A stretch of DNA of 64,000 nt from Ecytonucleospora hepatopenaei (GCA_026692725.1 JAPMUG010000001.1:186001-250000), one strand, 5' to 3'; counted from the first letter of the stretch, positions 9,601 to 19,582 are shown. The notes: generated from the letters alone by a model not told the origin. Numbers and translations are program-made.

Positions 9601-11046
9601 TTATACATCAAATTTATCTAAAATTTCCTGCTCCTCTTCCAAAATACGCTCATAAGTCAATGTTCCTAATTCTGGATATTCCATTTGCTTCTTTAAAAAT
9701 TCCCTGATGTTGATGACTCTTCTGATTTTGTCAGTAAGGCTAAGCTCTTTGTTTAACTCCTCTGTTTTATTTTTACACAAAAACAACTTGCCATTAATTT
9801 CTTCAACTCTACTGTTAATAATCCCTTTGTTTACCAATTCGATTACCAAAGAACTTAAATCTTTAACAGCAACATATGCTTTTTTTGTTTTATTCTTTTT
9901 ATTGGTGCTATCATTTTCTTTATATTTAAAAAGATCATTAATTTGTTCAAATGATATTATGCTATATGCCTCACTGACTTTAATTATGCCCTCTTTTAAT
10001 ACATTAGGAATAAGTCGGCTTATAATTAGTTTAACTCCACTTGTAAATTCTTCATTTTGCAAATAAGCATATAAATTATTTATCTCACCTCTTTTTACTA
10101 TTCCAATTATAGCAAAATATGATGACAATTCCTTATTATAATCATAAAATAAGTTTGTATCACCCATAAGCAATTTGCTTAAAATTGAACACTTTGTAAT
10201 ACACAAATCCATGGACTTTTTCCTGTTTAAAATATCAGCTTCGTCAAAAAATTTAAGAGCCTGATGATAATCTCCCATAATCAAGTGAGAATAGCCCAAA
10301 TAAAAATAAAACTGACATTCTTCAAACTTATCAACATTTGTCAAAAAACCAACTGATTGTATTTTTTTATTTTCATAATTTTTAAAAGAATGCTGCAGCC
10401 CAAAATTCTTTTTTATGTCCTCAACCAAAATATCTATGTATTCTACTTTGTTTAATAAATACCACTCTAATAAAATGTTATACACTATCAAAATAGAGTG
10501 TTTACATTTGTTTGTTACCAAAAAACTAACTAACATTTTGTGATACTCACCAATTTCAAGTCTTTTTGGTGTATTTTTCTCATTTTTTGACAATTCATCA
10601 ATATTTCTACTAGCTATATAAAAATATTTTATGACCTTAGACATAAACAAATCATTTTTTGAGTCAAAAACACACAAATTTATGGTTGAAACCAAATCAA
10701 AAACATTTTTGTAATTTTTACAAAAAACACATGCACCTAAGTATATAGGCATTATTTCATACAAACAATCCGTTTTTGTACTTTTTATGTCATTATATAA
10801 GTTGGACAAAAATTGTTCAGTCGTAATGTTTGTTTCATTTTTATTTATTTGTTTGCATATGTTCTGAATTGTTCTTATATAATCTCTTTTCAAATAAAAA
10901 AGATTCCAGTCAATATTTCCTTGTTCAATGATTTCAGATAGTTCTTCATATGTCGTAATGTTATTCTGTGTTAATACCTTTTTCTTTTCTTTGTTACCTT
11001 CAGATATGTTATCTTTGCTTATATTTTTTGTTTGTACTTCTTCCAT
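9601..11046 (-). CDS. RPN3: 26S proteasome regulatory subunit Rpn3 (PCI domain)
   Basis: 481 residues. The C-terminal half follows the Rpn3/PSMD3 pattern: FYFYLGYSHLIMGDYHQALKFF (TPR-like helices), then RLIPNVLKEGIIKVSEAYSIIS leading into the winged helix of the PCI domain, then VIELVNKGIINSRVEEINGKLF and a C-terminal helix. Rpn3 is a scaffold subunit of the proteasome lid. The N-terminal 40 residues are charged and disordered. A four-copy AT-rich repeat lies just upstream (11080-11187) in the place of the promoter. The choice of Rpn3 over other PCI subunits rests on the spacing of these segments. Confidence 0.75.
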   Translation of the reverse strand: MEEVQTKNISKDNISEGNKEKKKVLTQNNITTYEELSEIIEQGNIDWNLFYLKRDYIRTIQNICKQINKNETNITTEQFLSNLYNDIKSTKTDCLYEIMPIYLGACVFCKNYKNVFDLVSTINLCVFDSKNDLFMSKVIKYFYIASRNIDELSKNEKNTPKRLEIGEYHKMLVSFLVTNKCKHSILIVYNILLEWYLLNKVEYIDILVEDIKKNFGLQHSFKNYENKKIQSVGFLTNVDKFEECQFYFYLGYSHLIMGDYHQALKFFDEADILNRKKSMDLCITKCSILSKLLMGDTNLFYDYNKELSSYFAIIGIVKRGEINNLYAYLQNEEFTSGVKLIISRLIPNVLKEGIIKVSEAYSIISFEQINDLFKYKENDSTNKKNKTKKAYVAVKDLSSLVIELVNKGIINSRVEEINGKLFLCKNKTEELNKELSLTDKIRRVINIREFLKKQMEYPELGTLTYERILEEEQEILDKFDV

Positions 11047-11079
11047 TTTAAAGTTATCAAACTATTTTAAATGAGCAAA

Positions 11080-11187
11080 ACTTATAAATACTTCAAATAT
11101 AAAAAACTTATAGATATTTTAAATTAACAAATACTTATAAATATTTTAAATTAACAAAAACTTATAAATATTTTAAATATACAAAAA
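11080..11187. repeat. AT-rich tandem repeat, about 27-28 bp, four copies
   Basis: Four imperfect copies beginning acttataaatatttt and ending in A-rich tails lie directly upstream of RPN3. A GGG-like motif (aataagggtaaa) follows at about 11188. Copies two to four are more alike than the first. Possible promoter element or neutral minisatellite. Confidence 0.6.
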
Positions 11188-11366
11188 TAAGGGTAAATAA
11201 TAAAAAACATTGTTTATATGTTTTTAACCTTATTTTTGCTTTGTTAGAATTTTTATAAGTTTTTGTATATGTATAATATTTATTTAATACAGTTTAATAT
11301 TGATAAATTTTATATAAAAGTATTTTTATATAAATTAATATCTATGAAATGTTATTTAAATAAAAT

Positions 11367-12116
11367 TTATTCTTCTTCATTACATACATTTTGATAAACA
11401 TTAAGAATTGAATGTATTATTTCAAGGTCTCTTTTGATATAATTAATGTCAACAATTAAATCAATGTCATTCTCCTGGAAATATTCACTTTCTTGAACCT
11501 GAAGATCTGTTGCTAAAATCGACTCAAAAACTTCCTTCATTTTTTCTAAAATAATCGCAACAAAACTCATGGATTCTGTTTGTAATTTCAATTCATTTTC
11601 AACAACATCTGAGAAATAATCAATTTCATAAAGCTTTTTAAAACAAGAAACATCCATATCCAGAATATTCTTTATTTGCTCATGAAAAGATTCCATTATA
11701 TTAACCAAATTTACGTAAAGCCTATTAAAATCAACTTCTTGTAACATTAAAACAACAATTTCATTCAAAGGAGATTCAGGACGATCAATGTGTTCATTTT
11801 TACAACATTCTAACCTTTCCTTAAAATATAAATTTATGTCATTTATGTAACCAAAGATAATGGTAAATCCCAGGAAAGATGAGTCAGATGATTTCTTGAA
11901 AAGAGTGTTTAAAACTGTTTTTCTTGTTTCTAAAAAGTCCATAAGAAGGTAAGAAAAATAGCATTTTTTATCATTGTAATGTGGAAGAATGTTAAAATTT
12001 GGTTGTGTTTCATTATACTGTATAACAGGTGGTTCTGTAGTTGATATGTCATTTTGTGCAAGATTTGTAAAGATTCTGTTGGAATGCAAAAAATTAAAAA
12101 ACAAGCTTAAATTCAT
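11367..12116 (-). CDS. Hypothetical helical protein, member of a three-gene cluster
   Basis: 249 residues, almost entirely helical in style, with repeated Leu/Ile heptads and acidic character. The N-terminus (MNLSLFFNFLHSNRIF) could be a weak signal sequence. It is the first of three neighbouring same-strand genes (11367, 12216, 13240) of similar size and layout. All have a hydrophobic N-terminus, then helices and one central segment of the type xxVxxLxxxNIMESFHEQIKNIL. Sequence similarity by eye is low, so common origin is only suggested. No known family. Confidence 0.5.
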   Translation of the reverse strand: MNLSLFFNFLHSNRIFTNLAQNDISTTEPPVIQYNETQPNFNILPHYNDKKCYFSYLLMDFLETRKTVLNTLFKKSSDSSFLGFTIIFGYINDINLYFKERLECCKNEHIDRPESPLNEIVVLMLQEVDFNRLYVNLVNIMESFHEQIKNILDMDVSCFKKLYEIDYFSDVVENELKLQTESMSFVAIILEKMKEVFESILATDLQVQESEYFQENDIDLIVDINYIKRDLEIIHSILNVYQNVCNEEE

Positions 12117-12215
12117 AACGGTTTAATATTTTTATTTTATAATATTTAAAAGTTAAATAAAAATTATGGTTAGAATATAAATTAAGTTAAATGTTATGTT
12201 TAAAAATTAAATTAG

Positions 12216-13046
12216 TTAATCACTTTTTGTTTTAAATAATACAATGTCTTTAATTTTATCACATAATTTTGCACAATAACTGTTTGTGTTTGAATTTATA
12301 TCCACTATATCAGCTTTTTTAAAAAAACAATCGTAAAGTAAATCACGTAATTTTCTTTTATAATGCTCTAATTCTTTTGGATTACAATCAGTGTTTATTT
12401 TGCTTTGAATTTGTGTAAGGTCATCAATTAAACACCCTCCCTCTTTTATCAATAAATTTAGAATTTCTTTATACAAAGAGAAATATAGAAGCTGATATTG
12501 GCACAGGGAAATTCTTGTTTTTACATCTACTTCAACAATTTCTTTAAACATTGTGTTTGTTCTGTGTATATCAATGCTTTCATATCTTTTATCATATATT
12601 TGTTCATTTTGTGTCTTTAAATTGTCAATTTCTTCAAAAATCTTTTTGGTTTTTTCAATAAAAAACGACACAAACTTAATAAAACACACTTTGTTAGGTC
12701 CTTTATCATTACAATTATTATGATTATTATGATTTATATTATCATTAGGCAAATTATTTGTATTAGTTAAACTGTTAATTTTATCACCAATATCTTTAAC
12801 ATCATTTTTTGATCCTAAAGAATTGTTTTTTACATAAATTTCATTTAAATAGTTTCTTTTTTTATTTGTAAATTGTTTAATATTTGCAATCTTATTCTGT
12901 ATAAAAATTATATTATCAGCATGTATTGAATAATAATTACCAACAGCTTTTTCTAAATCTTTAACACTATTTTTTAAAAAATTATTTTGCATGTCATAAA
13001 TTATAAAAGAAGTACAAATACATAAAGATGAATAAAACATAACCAT
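12216..13046 (-). CDS. Hypothetical secreted helical protein, member of a three-gene cluster
   Basis: 276 residues; ATG at 13046, with a second ATG two codons on. The N-terminus (FYSSLCICTSFIIYD) is a good signal-peptide candidate. The body is helical, with an Asn/His-rich low-complexity loop at about residues 93-115 and several Cys residues in the second half. No membrane span follows. The layout matches the neighbours on both sides. Function unknown. Confidence 0.5.
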   Translation of the reverse strand: MVMFYSSLCICTSFIIYDMQNNFLKNSVKDLEKAVGNYYSIHADNIIFIQNKIANIKQFTNKKRNYLNEIYVKNNSLGSKNDVKDIGDKINSLTNTNNLPNDNINHNNHNNCNDKGPNKVCFIKFVSFFIEKTKKIFEEIDNLKTQNEQIYDKRYESIDIHRTNTMFKEIVEVDVKTRISLCQYQLLYFSLYKEILNLLIKEGGCLIDDLTQIQSKINTDCNPKELEHYKRKLRDLLYDCFFKKADIVDINSNTNSYCAKLCDKIKDIVLFKTKSD

Positions 13047-13239
13047 AAAAAGTTTTTTCTTTTAAACATTTAATTAAAAAATAAATATTGATTACAAATA
13101 TAAATATTTTGTTTAATTTATCTATGTAATTCTAAATAATTTAGTTAATTTATATAGGAACTGTTAATAAATATTGATAATTAAATAAATAATTTTAAAA
13201 ATCATATTATATTTAAGCTTAAAAATAAATTAAGGTTTT

Positions 13240-14178
13240 TTAAACATAAAATTTAGTTAAAGTTTCTAATAAAACAATGTTAAAATCAATAATTTTCTGT
13301 TTAAAAATTTCAATTTCTTGCTTTTCTTTTTCCAAAGCTTCTAGAAAATATTTTTTACCCAAAAACATTACCGACAAATCATTTTTAATGCAATCAACCC
13401 ATGCATTTATAAAGACAATTATTGCTTCTGAGTTTAAAATCACATTTGTAGCAACATTCATATAATATAATACTTCACCTACATGTATATTACTTAAACT
13501 TAATTTAACAAGATTTTCTAAATCATTGGTTTTAACCAATCCCTTTTCAAAATTAGCCTCGAGTTTCATTTTAACTTCATTTAATTGATCAAAAGTTTTA
13601 TCTTTAAAACTTGAATAGTTATCACTAGAATTAAAATTAATATTTAAAGTATTGTCATTGTTAAATTTATCTGTAATATTTACATTATTTTGTAAGTATG
13701 AAATATTTTTAAGGTTACATTTTTTACCATAAGAATAAACTTTATTTATTGATTCTTTAAGATATGCTGCTTTAACATTAAAAACTTCATTTATAAAACT
13801 ATTGTATTTTAAACATTCCTCTTCAAAAGAATTATCATCACTATTTTTATTGTAGAAATGATTTAAAACATGTGAAATAGCCTTGGAAAAGATGTTAAGT
13901 GTTGTTTTATCAAAGTTAATTAACTCTTGGTTTAACTTAATGTTATTTTCATGTAATTTTTTAGTCTGTTCCAATAAATATGCGCCTTTTTTATATAACT
14001 CAAATGTTTTATTAATTAATTTGGCTTTATAATTAAAATCATTATTTAAAATTTTATCAATTTTTGTTGGTAAAATGTCATTTGTTAAATCATCTTTTAT
14101 ATCTTCTTCATATTGATCATTATATGAGCATTTTATAATTTTAAATATCTGATAACAAAAAATACAAAAATTATACAT
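13240..14178 (-). CDS. Hypothetical secreted helical protein, member of a three-gene cluster
   Basis: I prefer the ATG at 14178 (312 residues) to the one at 14232. The coding strand reads ATAAGGGTATG there, a GGG-type motif touching the start, and the protein then begins with a good signal peptide (YNFCIFCYQIFKIIKC). The rest is Asn/Lys-rich and helical. Near residues 215-265 is a segment (KLSLSNIHVGEVLYYMN...) that resembles in style the HVSVAHII region of the subtelomeric protein at 38544-39749. That link is a visual hint only. Confidence 0.5.
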   Translation of the reverse strand: MYNFCIFCYQIFKIIKCSYNDQYEEDIKDDLTNDILPTKIDKILNNDFNYKAKLINKTFELYKKGAYLLEQTKKLHENNIKLNQELINFDKTTLNIFSKAISHVLNHFYNKNSDDNSFEEECLKYNSFINEVFNVKAAYLKESINKVYSYGKKCNLKNISYLQNNVNITDKFNNDNTLNINFNSSDNYSSFKDKTFDQLNEVKMKLEANFEKGLVKTNDLENLVKLSLSNIHVGEVLYYMNVATNVILNSEAIIVFINAWVDCIKNDLSVMFLGKKYFLEALEKEKQEIEIFKQKIIDFNIVLLETLTKFYV

Positions 14179-14323
14179 ACCCTTATAATTTAACCTTAAT
14201 TTATATTTTATTAAAATTTTATTGATTTCCATATTTACATAATTATAAAAATAAAATGATTTAATTGACCCTTTTTACCCATCCATCTACATATTATTTT
14301 TATAAAAAAATTAAGAACACAAA

Positions 14324-14893
14324 ATGACATTTATTATGCTTAATTCAATTAAAAACAATTTTAACAAGGTGTTGTTTACCAACAAAATAGTCTTAGCATT
14401 TCTTATGGCAATGCTACTTGGTTTGGTAACCTTTCGGATATTTGTTAAATTTTCAAGGAAGAAAAAGTGCAGGAAAATATTTTTTGTAGGACCAAGAAAA
14501 ACAGGAAAAACTACTGCCATAAATGCAATGCTTGATGAATCTGGTGAAAATTACATAGGAATGAAAAAGAAGACAGTCCCTACCAGAAAAGACCACAGGG
14601 TAGTTTTTAAGCCTAAAAAAACATTTAATTTTATAACAACTTTAAATAATTTTGAAATTATAGAAAAGCACCAAAAGGACGATGAGGACGATATTAAGAA
14701 GTTTAGCATCAATAGCACCGATAAATACATTTTCTTCATCAAAGATGACCAGGAAGTATATCCTGCACTTGCAGGATTTGATGTTACCTTTGTAAAGTGG
14801 CAAAAATGCAGTGACCATAAAAATAAGTATGTGACGTATTTAGAAGAAAATCCAATGAAATTGTTTGAATTAATTTATGAAGTATCTAAATAA
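14324..14893 (+). CDS. SRP receptor beta-like membrane GTPase
   Basis: 189 residues: one transmembrane segment at about 21-41, a basic stretch (SRKKKCRK), then a P-loop GPRKTGKTT at 56-64. This order (N-terminal anchor, then a small GTPase domain facing the cytosol) is that of the signal recognition particle receptor beta subunit, which docks ribosomes at the ER. The protein is shorter than usual and I cannot place every G-motif with confidence. CCC motifs (gacccttttta, tacccatcc) lie 40-55 bases upstream, in a 91-145 base region shared with the divergent gene ending at 13240. Another membrane-bound small GTPase is possible. Confidence 0.55.
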   Translation: MTFIMLNSIKNNFNKVLFTNKIVLAFLMAMLLGLVTFRIFVKFSRKKKCRKIFFVGPRKTGKTTAINAMLDESGENYIGMKKKTVPTRKDHRVVFKPKKTFNFITTLNNFEIIEKHQKDDEDDIKKFSINSTDKYIFFIKDDQEVYPALAGFDVTFVKWQKCSDHKNKYVTYLEENPMKLFELIYEVSK

Positions 14894-14940
14894 ATTATAC
14901 TGTTAAAAGTATTGTTTTTAACACAAAAAATAATTTTAAA

Positions 14941-15831
14941 TCAAATTTCCATCATTTTAGCAAACATAGAATAAAACTGTAATTTACTGCTCAGTCCTTC
15001 TGCCATTTTATATTGAAATTCTGCTATAATTTTCAAATACTCATAATTATCACTGTCTTTTGCAATGGTAAACAGACCACTCAAAATGTCATTAGGGTCA
15101 AATTTCTCTGAAAACATTTCTTCTACAATTTCTATGAGTTTATCCTCTCTTTTTGTTCTGATTGCTGCCATAAGCAGAAGAAGTTTTTTTCTGTTTGGCA
15201 CTCCATTTATCTCATATAAAATATTATCATCAATGGGAATGTCCAGCTTACTAACTGCCTGTAAAATATTCAAAGAGCTTCTAAAGTCTCCGCCTGATAA
15301 ATAAATCAATGCATCCTTTCCGCTTTCTGTCAAATTAATTCCTTCTTTTTTACACACTTCCATAAGAACATCCGTAAACTCATCTATAACAATCCTTTCG
15401 AACCTAAGAATGGCTGTTCTTGACTGAATAGGTTCAAGTACTTTACTAACCACATTGCATATTAAAATAAATTTTGTTGTTTTTGTTTCCATTATCCTCC
15501 TTAAAGCTTGTTGCGCTGGTGCTGTTAAATTGTCACATTCATCGAGTATTACCAATTTACTGTTGCAATTTAACTGTGTGAATGTTTTTATTCTATTTCT
15601 TACGACATCTATTCCCCTATCATCCGATGCATTTAGTTCCAGTACTTTTTCAAAATTATTTGCCAATATTTTTGCTATGGTTGTTTTTCCCGTTCCGGGA
15701 GGTCCACATAAAAGCAGATGGGGAAATGAATCATCCATGTTTTTAATCATTTCTACAATATTTTTATTACCAATAACATCATTTAAGTGCTTGGGTCTGT
15801 ATTTTTCAGTTAAAAGCAAATTATTAGACAT
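14941..15831 (-). CDS. RFC4: Replication factor C small subunit (yeast Rfc4 / human RFC2 type)
   Basis: 296 residues, an AAA+ clamp-loader subunit. It begins LLTEKYRPKHLNDVIGN, has Walker A GPPGTGKTT at 43-51, ELNASDDRGIDVVRNRIK at about 65-82, and Walker B VILDECD at 94-100. The arginine-finger region reads IQSRTAILRF, in place of the usual SRC. The ending (EGLSSKLQFYSMFAKM) resembles the RILEG... helix of yeast Rfc4/human RFC2 more than other subunits. RFC loads the PCNA clamp for polymerase delta, whose catalytic subunit is also in this window. Subunit identity is less certain than family. Confidence 0.85.
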   Translation of the reverse strand: MSNNLLLTEKYRPKHLNDVIGNKNIVEMIKNMDDSFPHLLLCGPPGTGKTTIAKILANNFEKVLELNASDDRGIDVVRNRIKTFTQLNCNSKLVILDECDNLTAPAQQALRRIMETKTTKFILICNVVSKVLEPIQSRTAILRFERIVIDEFTDVLMEVCKKEGINLTESGKDALIYLSGGDFRSSLNILQAVSKLDIPIDDNILYEINGVPNRKKLLLLMAAIRTKREDKLIEIVEEMFSEKFDPNDILSGLFTIAKDSDNYEYLKIIAEFQYKMAEGLSSKLQFYSMFAKMMEI

Positions 15832-15933
15832 AAAACTAAAAAGTCAAAAATTTAAGGCAAAAATATTTTACTTTTAGCAAATAAATTATTTAACTGTATA
15901 TAATTTATTAAAAAATAATAAATTAAAAACAAA

Positions 15934-16326
15934 TCATTTTAATAGTTTATTACAACCAATAACTGGACATCTATACTTTTTAGCTTTATATTCTTCAAAA
16001 AACTTTTTTTCAAATGAATGCCCGCATTCTGCAATATATTCCATAACAATCGGTGCCTGTGAAAATGGACATAACTTTTCTGTTGTTTCTTCTTCAATAA
16101 TAATCTCATTATCTGTTTTAGATTTTCTTGTATCCTTCACAATAATTCTTGATGGATTGTTAAGTTTTTGAGGATTTTTACACGCTTCTATGTGCTTTAA
16201 AATATGTCTGTAAGTATTGCTATCAATATTATAAACATAATCACCCATTGTCTCTAAAATTTCATTTAAACAGTTTTCTCTTTCGTGTAAATTTTCTTTT
16301 ATTGTTGTTTTTTTATAAATATGCAT
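15934..16326 (-). CDS. Nse2/Mms21-like SP-RING SUMO ligase
   Basis: 130 residues. The C-terminus has the SP-RING zinc ligands C86 (LCPFSQAPI), C101, H103 (AECGHSFE), C120 and C125 (RCPVIGCNK), with the CPVIGC ending typical of Nse2. The N-terminal half is helical and would bind the Smc5 arm. In other eukaryotes Nse2 is the SUMO E3 ligase of the Smc5/6 complex in DNA repair. The protein is about half the usual length, in keeping with microsporidian reduction. A different SP-RING or U-box protein cannot be excluded. Confidence 0.6.
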   Translation of the reverse strand: MHIYKKTTIKENLHERENCLNEILETMGDYVYNIDSNTYRHILKHIEACKNPQKLNNPSRIIVKDTRKSKTDNEIIIEEETTEKLCPFSQAPIVMEYIAECGHSFEKKFFEEYKAKKYRCPVIGCNKLLK

Positions 16327-16528
16327 ATTTTTAAATTTAAAATAACTAAAAAAATATAATTATATTGTATTAATATTATAATGAAAATATAAATTAAATA
16401 CGTATAAACCAAATTGAATATATACAATATACAAAAATAAAATTATGATAAAGTATAAAATAAAATAAAATTATAAACAGTATAAAAATAAATAAGGGTA
16501 TCCCTGTCAAATCTTTTATTATTTTTTC

Positions 16529-17329
16529 ATGTTTAATTTTGAATTAAAAAGAATTACAGAAGTCAATTACGGTCCATATACATTTGAGCCATATGATGTC
16601 ATTAAAAGAAAATCCATTGATGGTTTTTTTAATGTTTGCTCAAAATGTCTTTATGTTTTTGACACCAAAAAATCATTGGAATTGCACAAAGAAAGGTGTG
16701 TGACTTTAAAAGATTTTTACTTTAAGCCAATCTATGACCAAAAGTTTCCAGAAGAAGAAAAACACAAACATATTGGCGTATGTATGGTTAATCTCATAAA
16801 AAACAAAGAAACACTCGCATTACTTGGTGAATCATTTATTAGACTAAAAACAAACTATTATGAACTAGAAGATTATGATTTTTATATTTTAATTGACATG
16901 GATACAAAGGATATCTTGGGTTATTTCAGTAAAAACAAATTTCTAGATAATAGCATAAGTTGTTTGTGTATTTTCCCTCCATTTTTGAACTGTGGCCTTG
17001 GAACGTTTTTGATTGATTTTTCACAGCAACCTGCACTTGTTACAGATAGAGGCATTCAATACAAGGAGAAGCACAAGTTGTATGTTCCATTAGGGCCAGA
17101 GCGTCCTCTCTCAGCAGCAGCAGTGGCAGTATATCGTAAATACTGGGCGTATAAAGTATTTGGCGCAAAAAATATAAAAGAAGCCATGGATAAAAATAAC
17201 CTTAATGAAGAGGATGTGATTTTAGGCCTAGAAGAGAATGGATTTGATTTTAAAAAATGGAAAATGACAAAAGAACCAGTCATAAACAAACCAAGAAGAT
17301 TACTAAATAAGAGATTATTAAAAAAATAA
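16529..17329 (+). CDS. MYST-family histone acetyltransferase
   Basis: 266 residues. A C2HC zinc finger uses C37, C40, H53 and C57, followed by the MYST start (YFKPIYDQ, KHIGVCMVNL). The acetyl-CoA motif reads LCIFPPFLNCGLGTFLIDFS, matching the family LPPYQRRGYGRFLIDFSY with the R/Q-x-x-G-x-G core present as NCGLGT. GPERPLSAAAVAVYRKYW matches the family's G-x-PE-x-PLSDLG block. There is no chromodomain. Sas3, Esa1 and Sas2 cannot be separated by eye. The product would acetylate histone tails in the nucleus. The coding strand has TATCCCTGTC upstream. The changed catalytic region makes activity worth testing. Confidence 0.8.
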   Translation: MFNFELKRITEVNYGPYTFEPYDVIKRKSIDGFFNVCSKCLYVFDTKKSLELHKERCVTLKDFYFKPIYDQKFPEEEKHKHIGVCMVNLIKNKETLALLGESFIRLKTNYYELEDYDFYILIDMDTKDILGYFSKNKFLDNSISCLCIFPPFLNCGLGTFLIDFSQQPALVTDRGIQYKEKHKLYVPLGPERPLSAAAVAVYRKYWAYKVFGAKNIKEAMDKNNLNEEDVILGLEENGFDFKKWKMTKEPVINKPRRLLNKRLLKK

Positions 17330-17489
17330 ATTATTCAAAATATTTTAATTTATTTTAATATTTATATTTTTATCAGTATTAAAATTTAATATTTATTTTT
17401 TTATCATTATTTAATTTATTTAATTTTTTTACCATTATTTAATTTATTTAATTTATTTAATTTATTTAATTTTATTTATTAATATTTTG
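17330..17489. repeat. AT-rich simple repeat between convergent genes
   Basis: Repeated tttatttaattt units of 10-12 bases fill the gap between the ends of the MYST gene and the chitinase gene. No gene. Confidence 0.5.
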
Positions 17490-19355
17490 TTAAGTGGTAT
17501 AACATCCTGCCTCATCTGCTACTTTTTCTATATTCATTGCTTTTGCCATTTTTGTATAAATATCATATCTTTTCTTTGATTTATCAATATTATTGTTATT
17601 TTTACACTCAAGTTCTCCGTTTATTGCCTTAGTGGAGTATCCAAAATGGTCAGGACCAACCCCTTCTTTTCCCTTAACATTTTTATCCCAAAACCACTGG
17701 GAAACATCATATGCCTTTTGCGTATCCTTAGCAACTTTATCAGGATCATCGTATAGCTCGCTGTTACCGTACAGATCAGCAGAAGCATTTTTGTAGTTAT
17801 CAGGCCATGATAGCTGCATAAATCCCCTTCCATAATATTGCTTACCCGGTGCACCCTGGTCCGATCCATATTGTCCAGGGCACGTGTTGCCAGCACATGC
17901 AATTTCTTCAACGTACTGAAAGCCTCCGCTCTCGTGCGCAATTTGCGCCAGAAACTGAGCAGCCATGTCTTTATCCTTCCAGTTCTTGTTAACACCATCT
18001 ACAACAGCATTTAAGTATTCTTCGTTAGGTGAAAAGTTACATTCCTTCATAACTTGCATTAAAGTATCTTTATCAATGATATTACCACCATTACTTTGAT
18101 TACCTTTTGAATCTTTTGAATCTTTTGAATCACTTGATTTATTGCTATTGCTATTGCTAGTATTTTTATTTTTATCATTTTGAGTATTATTAGAATTATT
18201 ACCAGATGATGATGCATTATTGGAATTATTACCAGAAGATTGTGAAGAAGAAGATGGTGATGTATTTGATGATGAATTACTACTAGATGGTTTAGAATTA
18301 CCTGAAGATGATGAAGAGGGTGTATTAGATGAACCACTACCTGATGAAGTATTTCCACTGTTATTACCACTTGAAGAATTACCACTTGAAGAATTACCAC
18401 TTGAAGAATTATTGCTTGAAGAATTACCACTTGAAGAATTATTGCTTGAAGAATTACCACTTGAAGAATTATTGCTTGAAGATGGATTTGAACTATTTTC
18501 TGTACTGCTACTGCCACCTGATGAATTACCACTGCTACTGCCACCTGATGAAAATGACCCTGTTGATGATACTTGGCCTGGTCCTGTATACTCCAACTTT
18601 ATTTCTCTGGGTGCTGTTTTCTCTGTTATTGTTTGGGTCACTGTTTTTTCCTTTGCCTTGCTTATCATTTCTGCCAGTGTTTTTAACAGGCTGTCGTTTG
18701 CTGGTGAATCTGCTTTTGTTGATATCGATGGTTGCATAGTACCAATGCCATAATTATTAGGCTGACCACTTTCTGTTTTATTTTCATTTTTATTCTGGTG
18801 ATTACTTTTATTTGAATTGCTTTCTGTTTTTGTAGGTTCCTTTTGTTTGGTTACTGTTACTGTTTTTTTGTGTTTGTATACTGTCTTAGTTTTGACATTA
18901 TCTTTCTTATTATGACTATTATGTTTATTTTCTTTTTTTGGTTTTTTAGTTTTACTTTTTTTAGGTTTATCCTTTTTATTTTTGCTTTCATCTTTTATGT
19001 TCATAATACTATCTTCACTATTATCATTTGAATTCATTTCATCCTCATTTGACTCTATATTTGATGGTTTTTTCTTTTTATCTTTTTTACTTTTGGTATT
19101 AAACAAATTATCAAAATCACTCTTTTCTCCTGTTTCGTCAATTTCTTCAGATTCTTTTTTATTTGTACATCCTAATTTACCATCTGACATGGAACAATAA
19201 GAATTTTCTGGACATTTTAGTGAAATCCATGATGCATCCGCAGAACAAAAACTTAATGTGTGTTTGTCAGAGCAAATAGCAGACCCTGGCAAACAGCTGT
19301 TTTTACCCTTTAAAAAACGTGCATAAAGCAAAAATGCGGTAATGTTTAACAACAT
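17490..19355 (-). CDS. Secreted GH19 chitinase with N-terminal chitin-binding-like module and long Ser/Asn/Gly linker
   Basis: 621 residues in four parts. First, a signal peptide (about 1-18). Second, a six-Cys module at about 20-63 (CLPGSAICSDK...FCSADASW...CPENSYCS) resembling the fungal CBM19 type. Third, a Lys-rich then Ser/Asn/Gly low-complexity region of about 350 residues with NSSSGNSSSN repeats. Fourth, a GH19 catalytic domain from about 425 to the end, containing AHESGG near residue 470 (catalytic Glu) and YYGRGFMQLSW. GH19 enzymes cleave beta-1,4 chitin. Microsporidian spores have a chitin endospore, so spore-wall remodelling is the likely role. The linker resembles wall-protein stalks. 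Confidence 0.88.
   Translation of the reverse strand: MLLNITAFLLYARFLKGKNSCLPGSAICSDKHTLSFCSADASWISLKCPENSYCSMSDGKLGCTNKKESEEIDETGEKSDFDNLFNTKSKKDKKKKPSNIESNEDEMNSNDNSEDSIMNIKDESKNKKDKPKKSKTKKPKKENKHNSHNKKDNVKTKTVYKHKKTVTVTKQKEPTKTESNSNKSNHQNKNENKTESGQPNNYGIGTMQPSISTKADSPANDSLLKTLAEMISKAKEKTVTQTITEKTAPREIKLEYTGPGQVSSTGSFSSGGSSSGNSSGGSSSTENSSNPSSSNNSSSGNSSSNNSSSGNSSSNNSSSGNSSSGNSSSGNNSGNTSSGSGSSNTPSSSSSGNSKPSSSNSSSNTSPSSSSQSSGNNSNNASSSGNNSNNTQNDKNKNTSNSNSNKSSDSKDSKDSKGNQSNGGNIIDKDTLMQVMKECNFSPNEEYLNAVVDGVNKNWKDKDMAAQFLAQIAHESGGFQYVEEIACAGNTCPGQYGSDQGAPGKQYYGRGFMQLSWPDNYKNASADLYGNSELYDDPDKVAKDTQKAYDVSQWFWDKNVKGKEGVGPDHFGYSTKAINGELECKNNNNIDKSKKRYDIYTKMAKAMNIEKVADEAGCYTT
18370..18486. repeat. In-frame tandem repeat in the chitinase linker
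   Basis: Copies of a 15-base unit (ttgaagaattaccac) alternate with a variant (ttgaagaattattgc), so the effective period is 30 bases. They encode the NSSSG/NSSSN repeats. Copy number is likely to vary between strains. Confidence 0.75.
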
Positions 19356-19582
19356 AATCAGTTAATAAATATGAAACAACATATACAAAAAGAAAAGAGA
19401 TGTTTTACTAACGTGGTAAATAATGAAACATATTTTTATTGTTTAATTAATTAAATATTGGTAATAAATATATTCAATAAAATATTAGTATAAATAATTT
19501 CTTTGATATTTTTATTTATATGAAAAAAATAATAAACCATTTTATATTATAAATTCATAATATTGTATATTATATTATCATA

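Noticed and set aside
18220..18753. Leu/Glu-rich + strand ORF of 177 residues
   Set aside because: It is the antisense of the Ser/Asn repeats in the chitinase linker.
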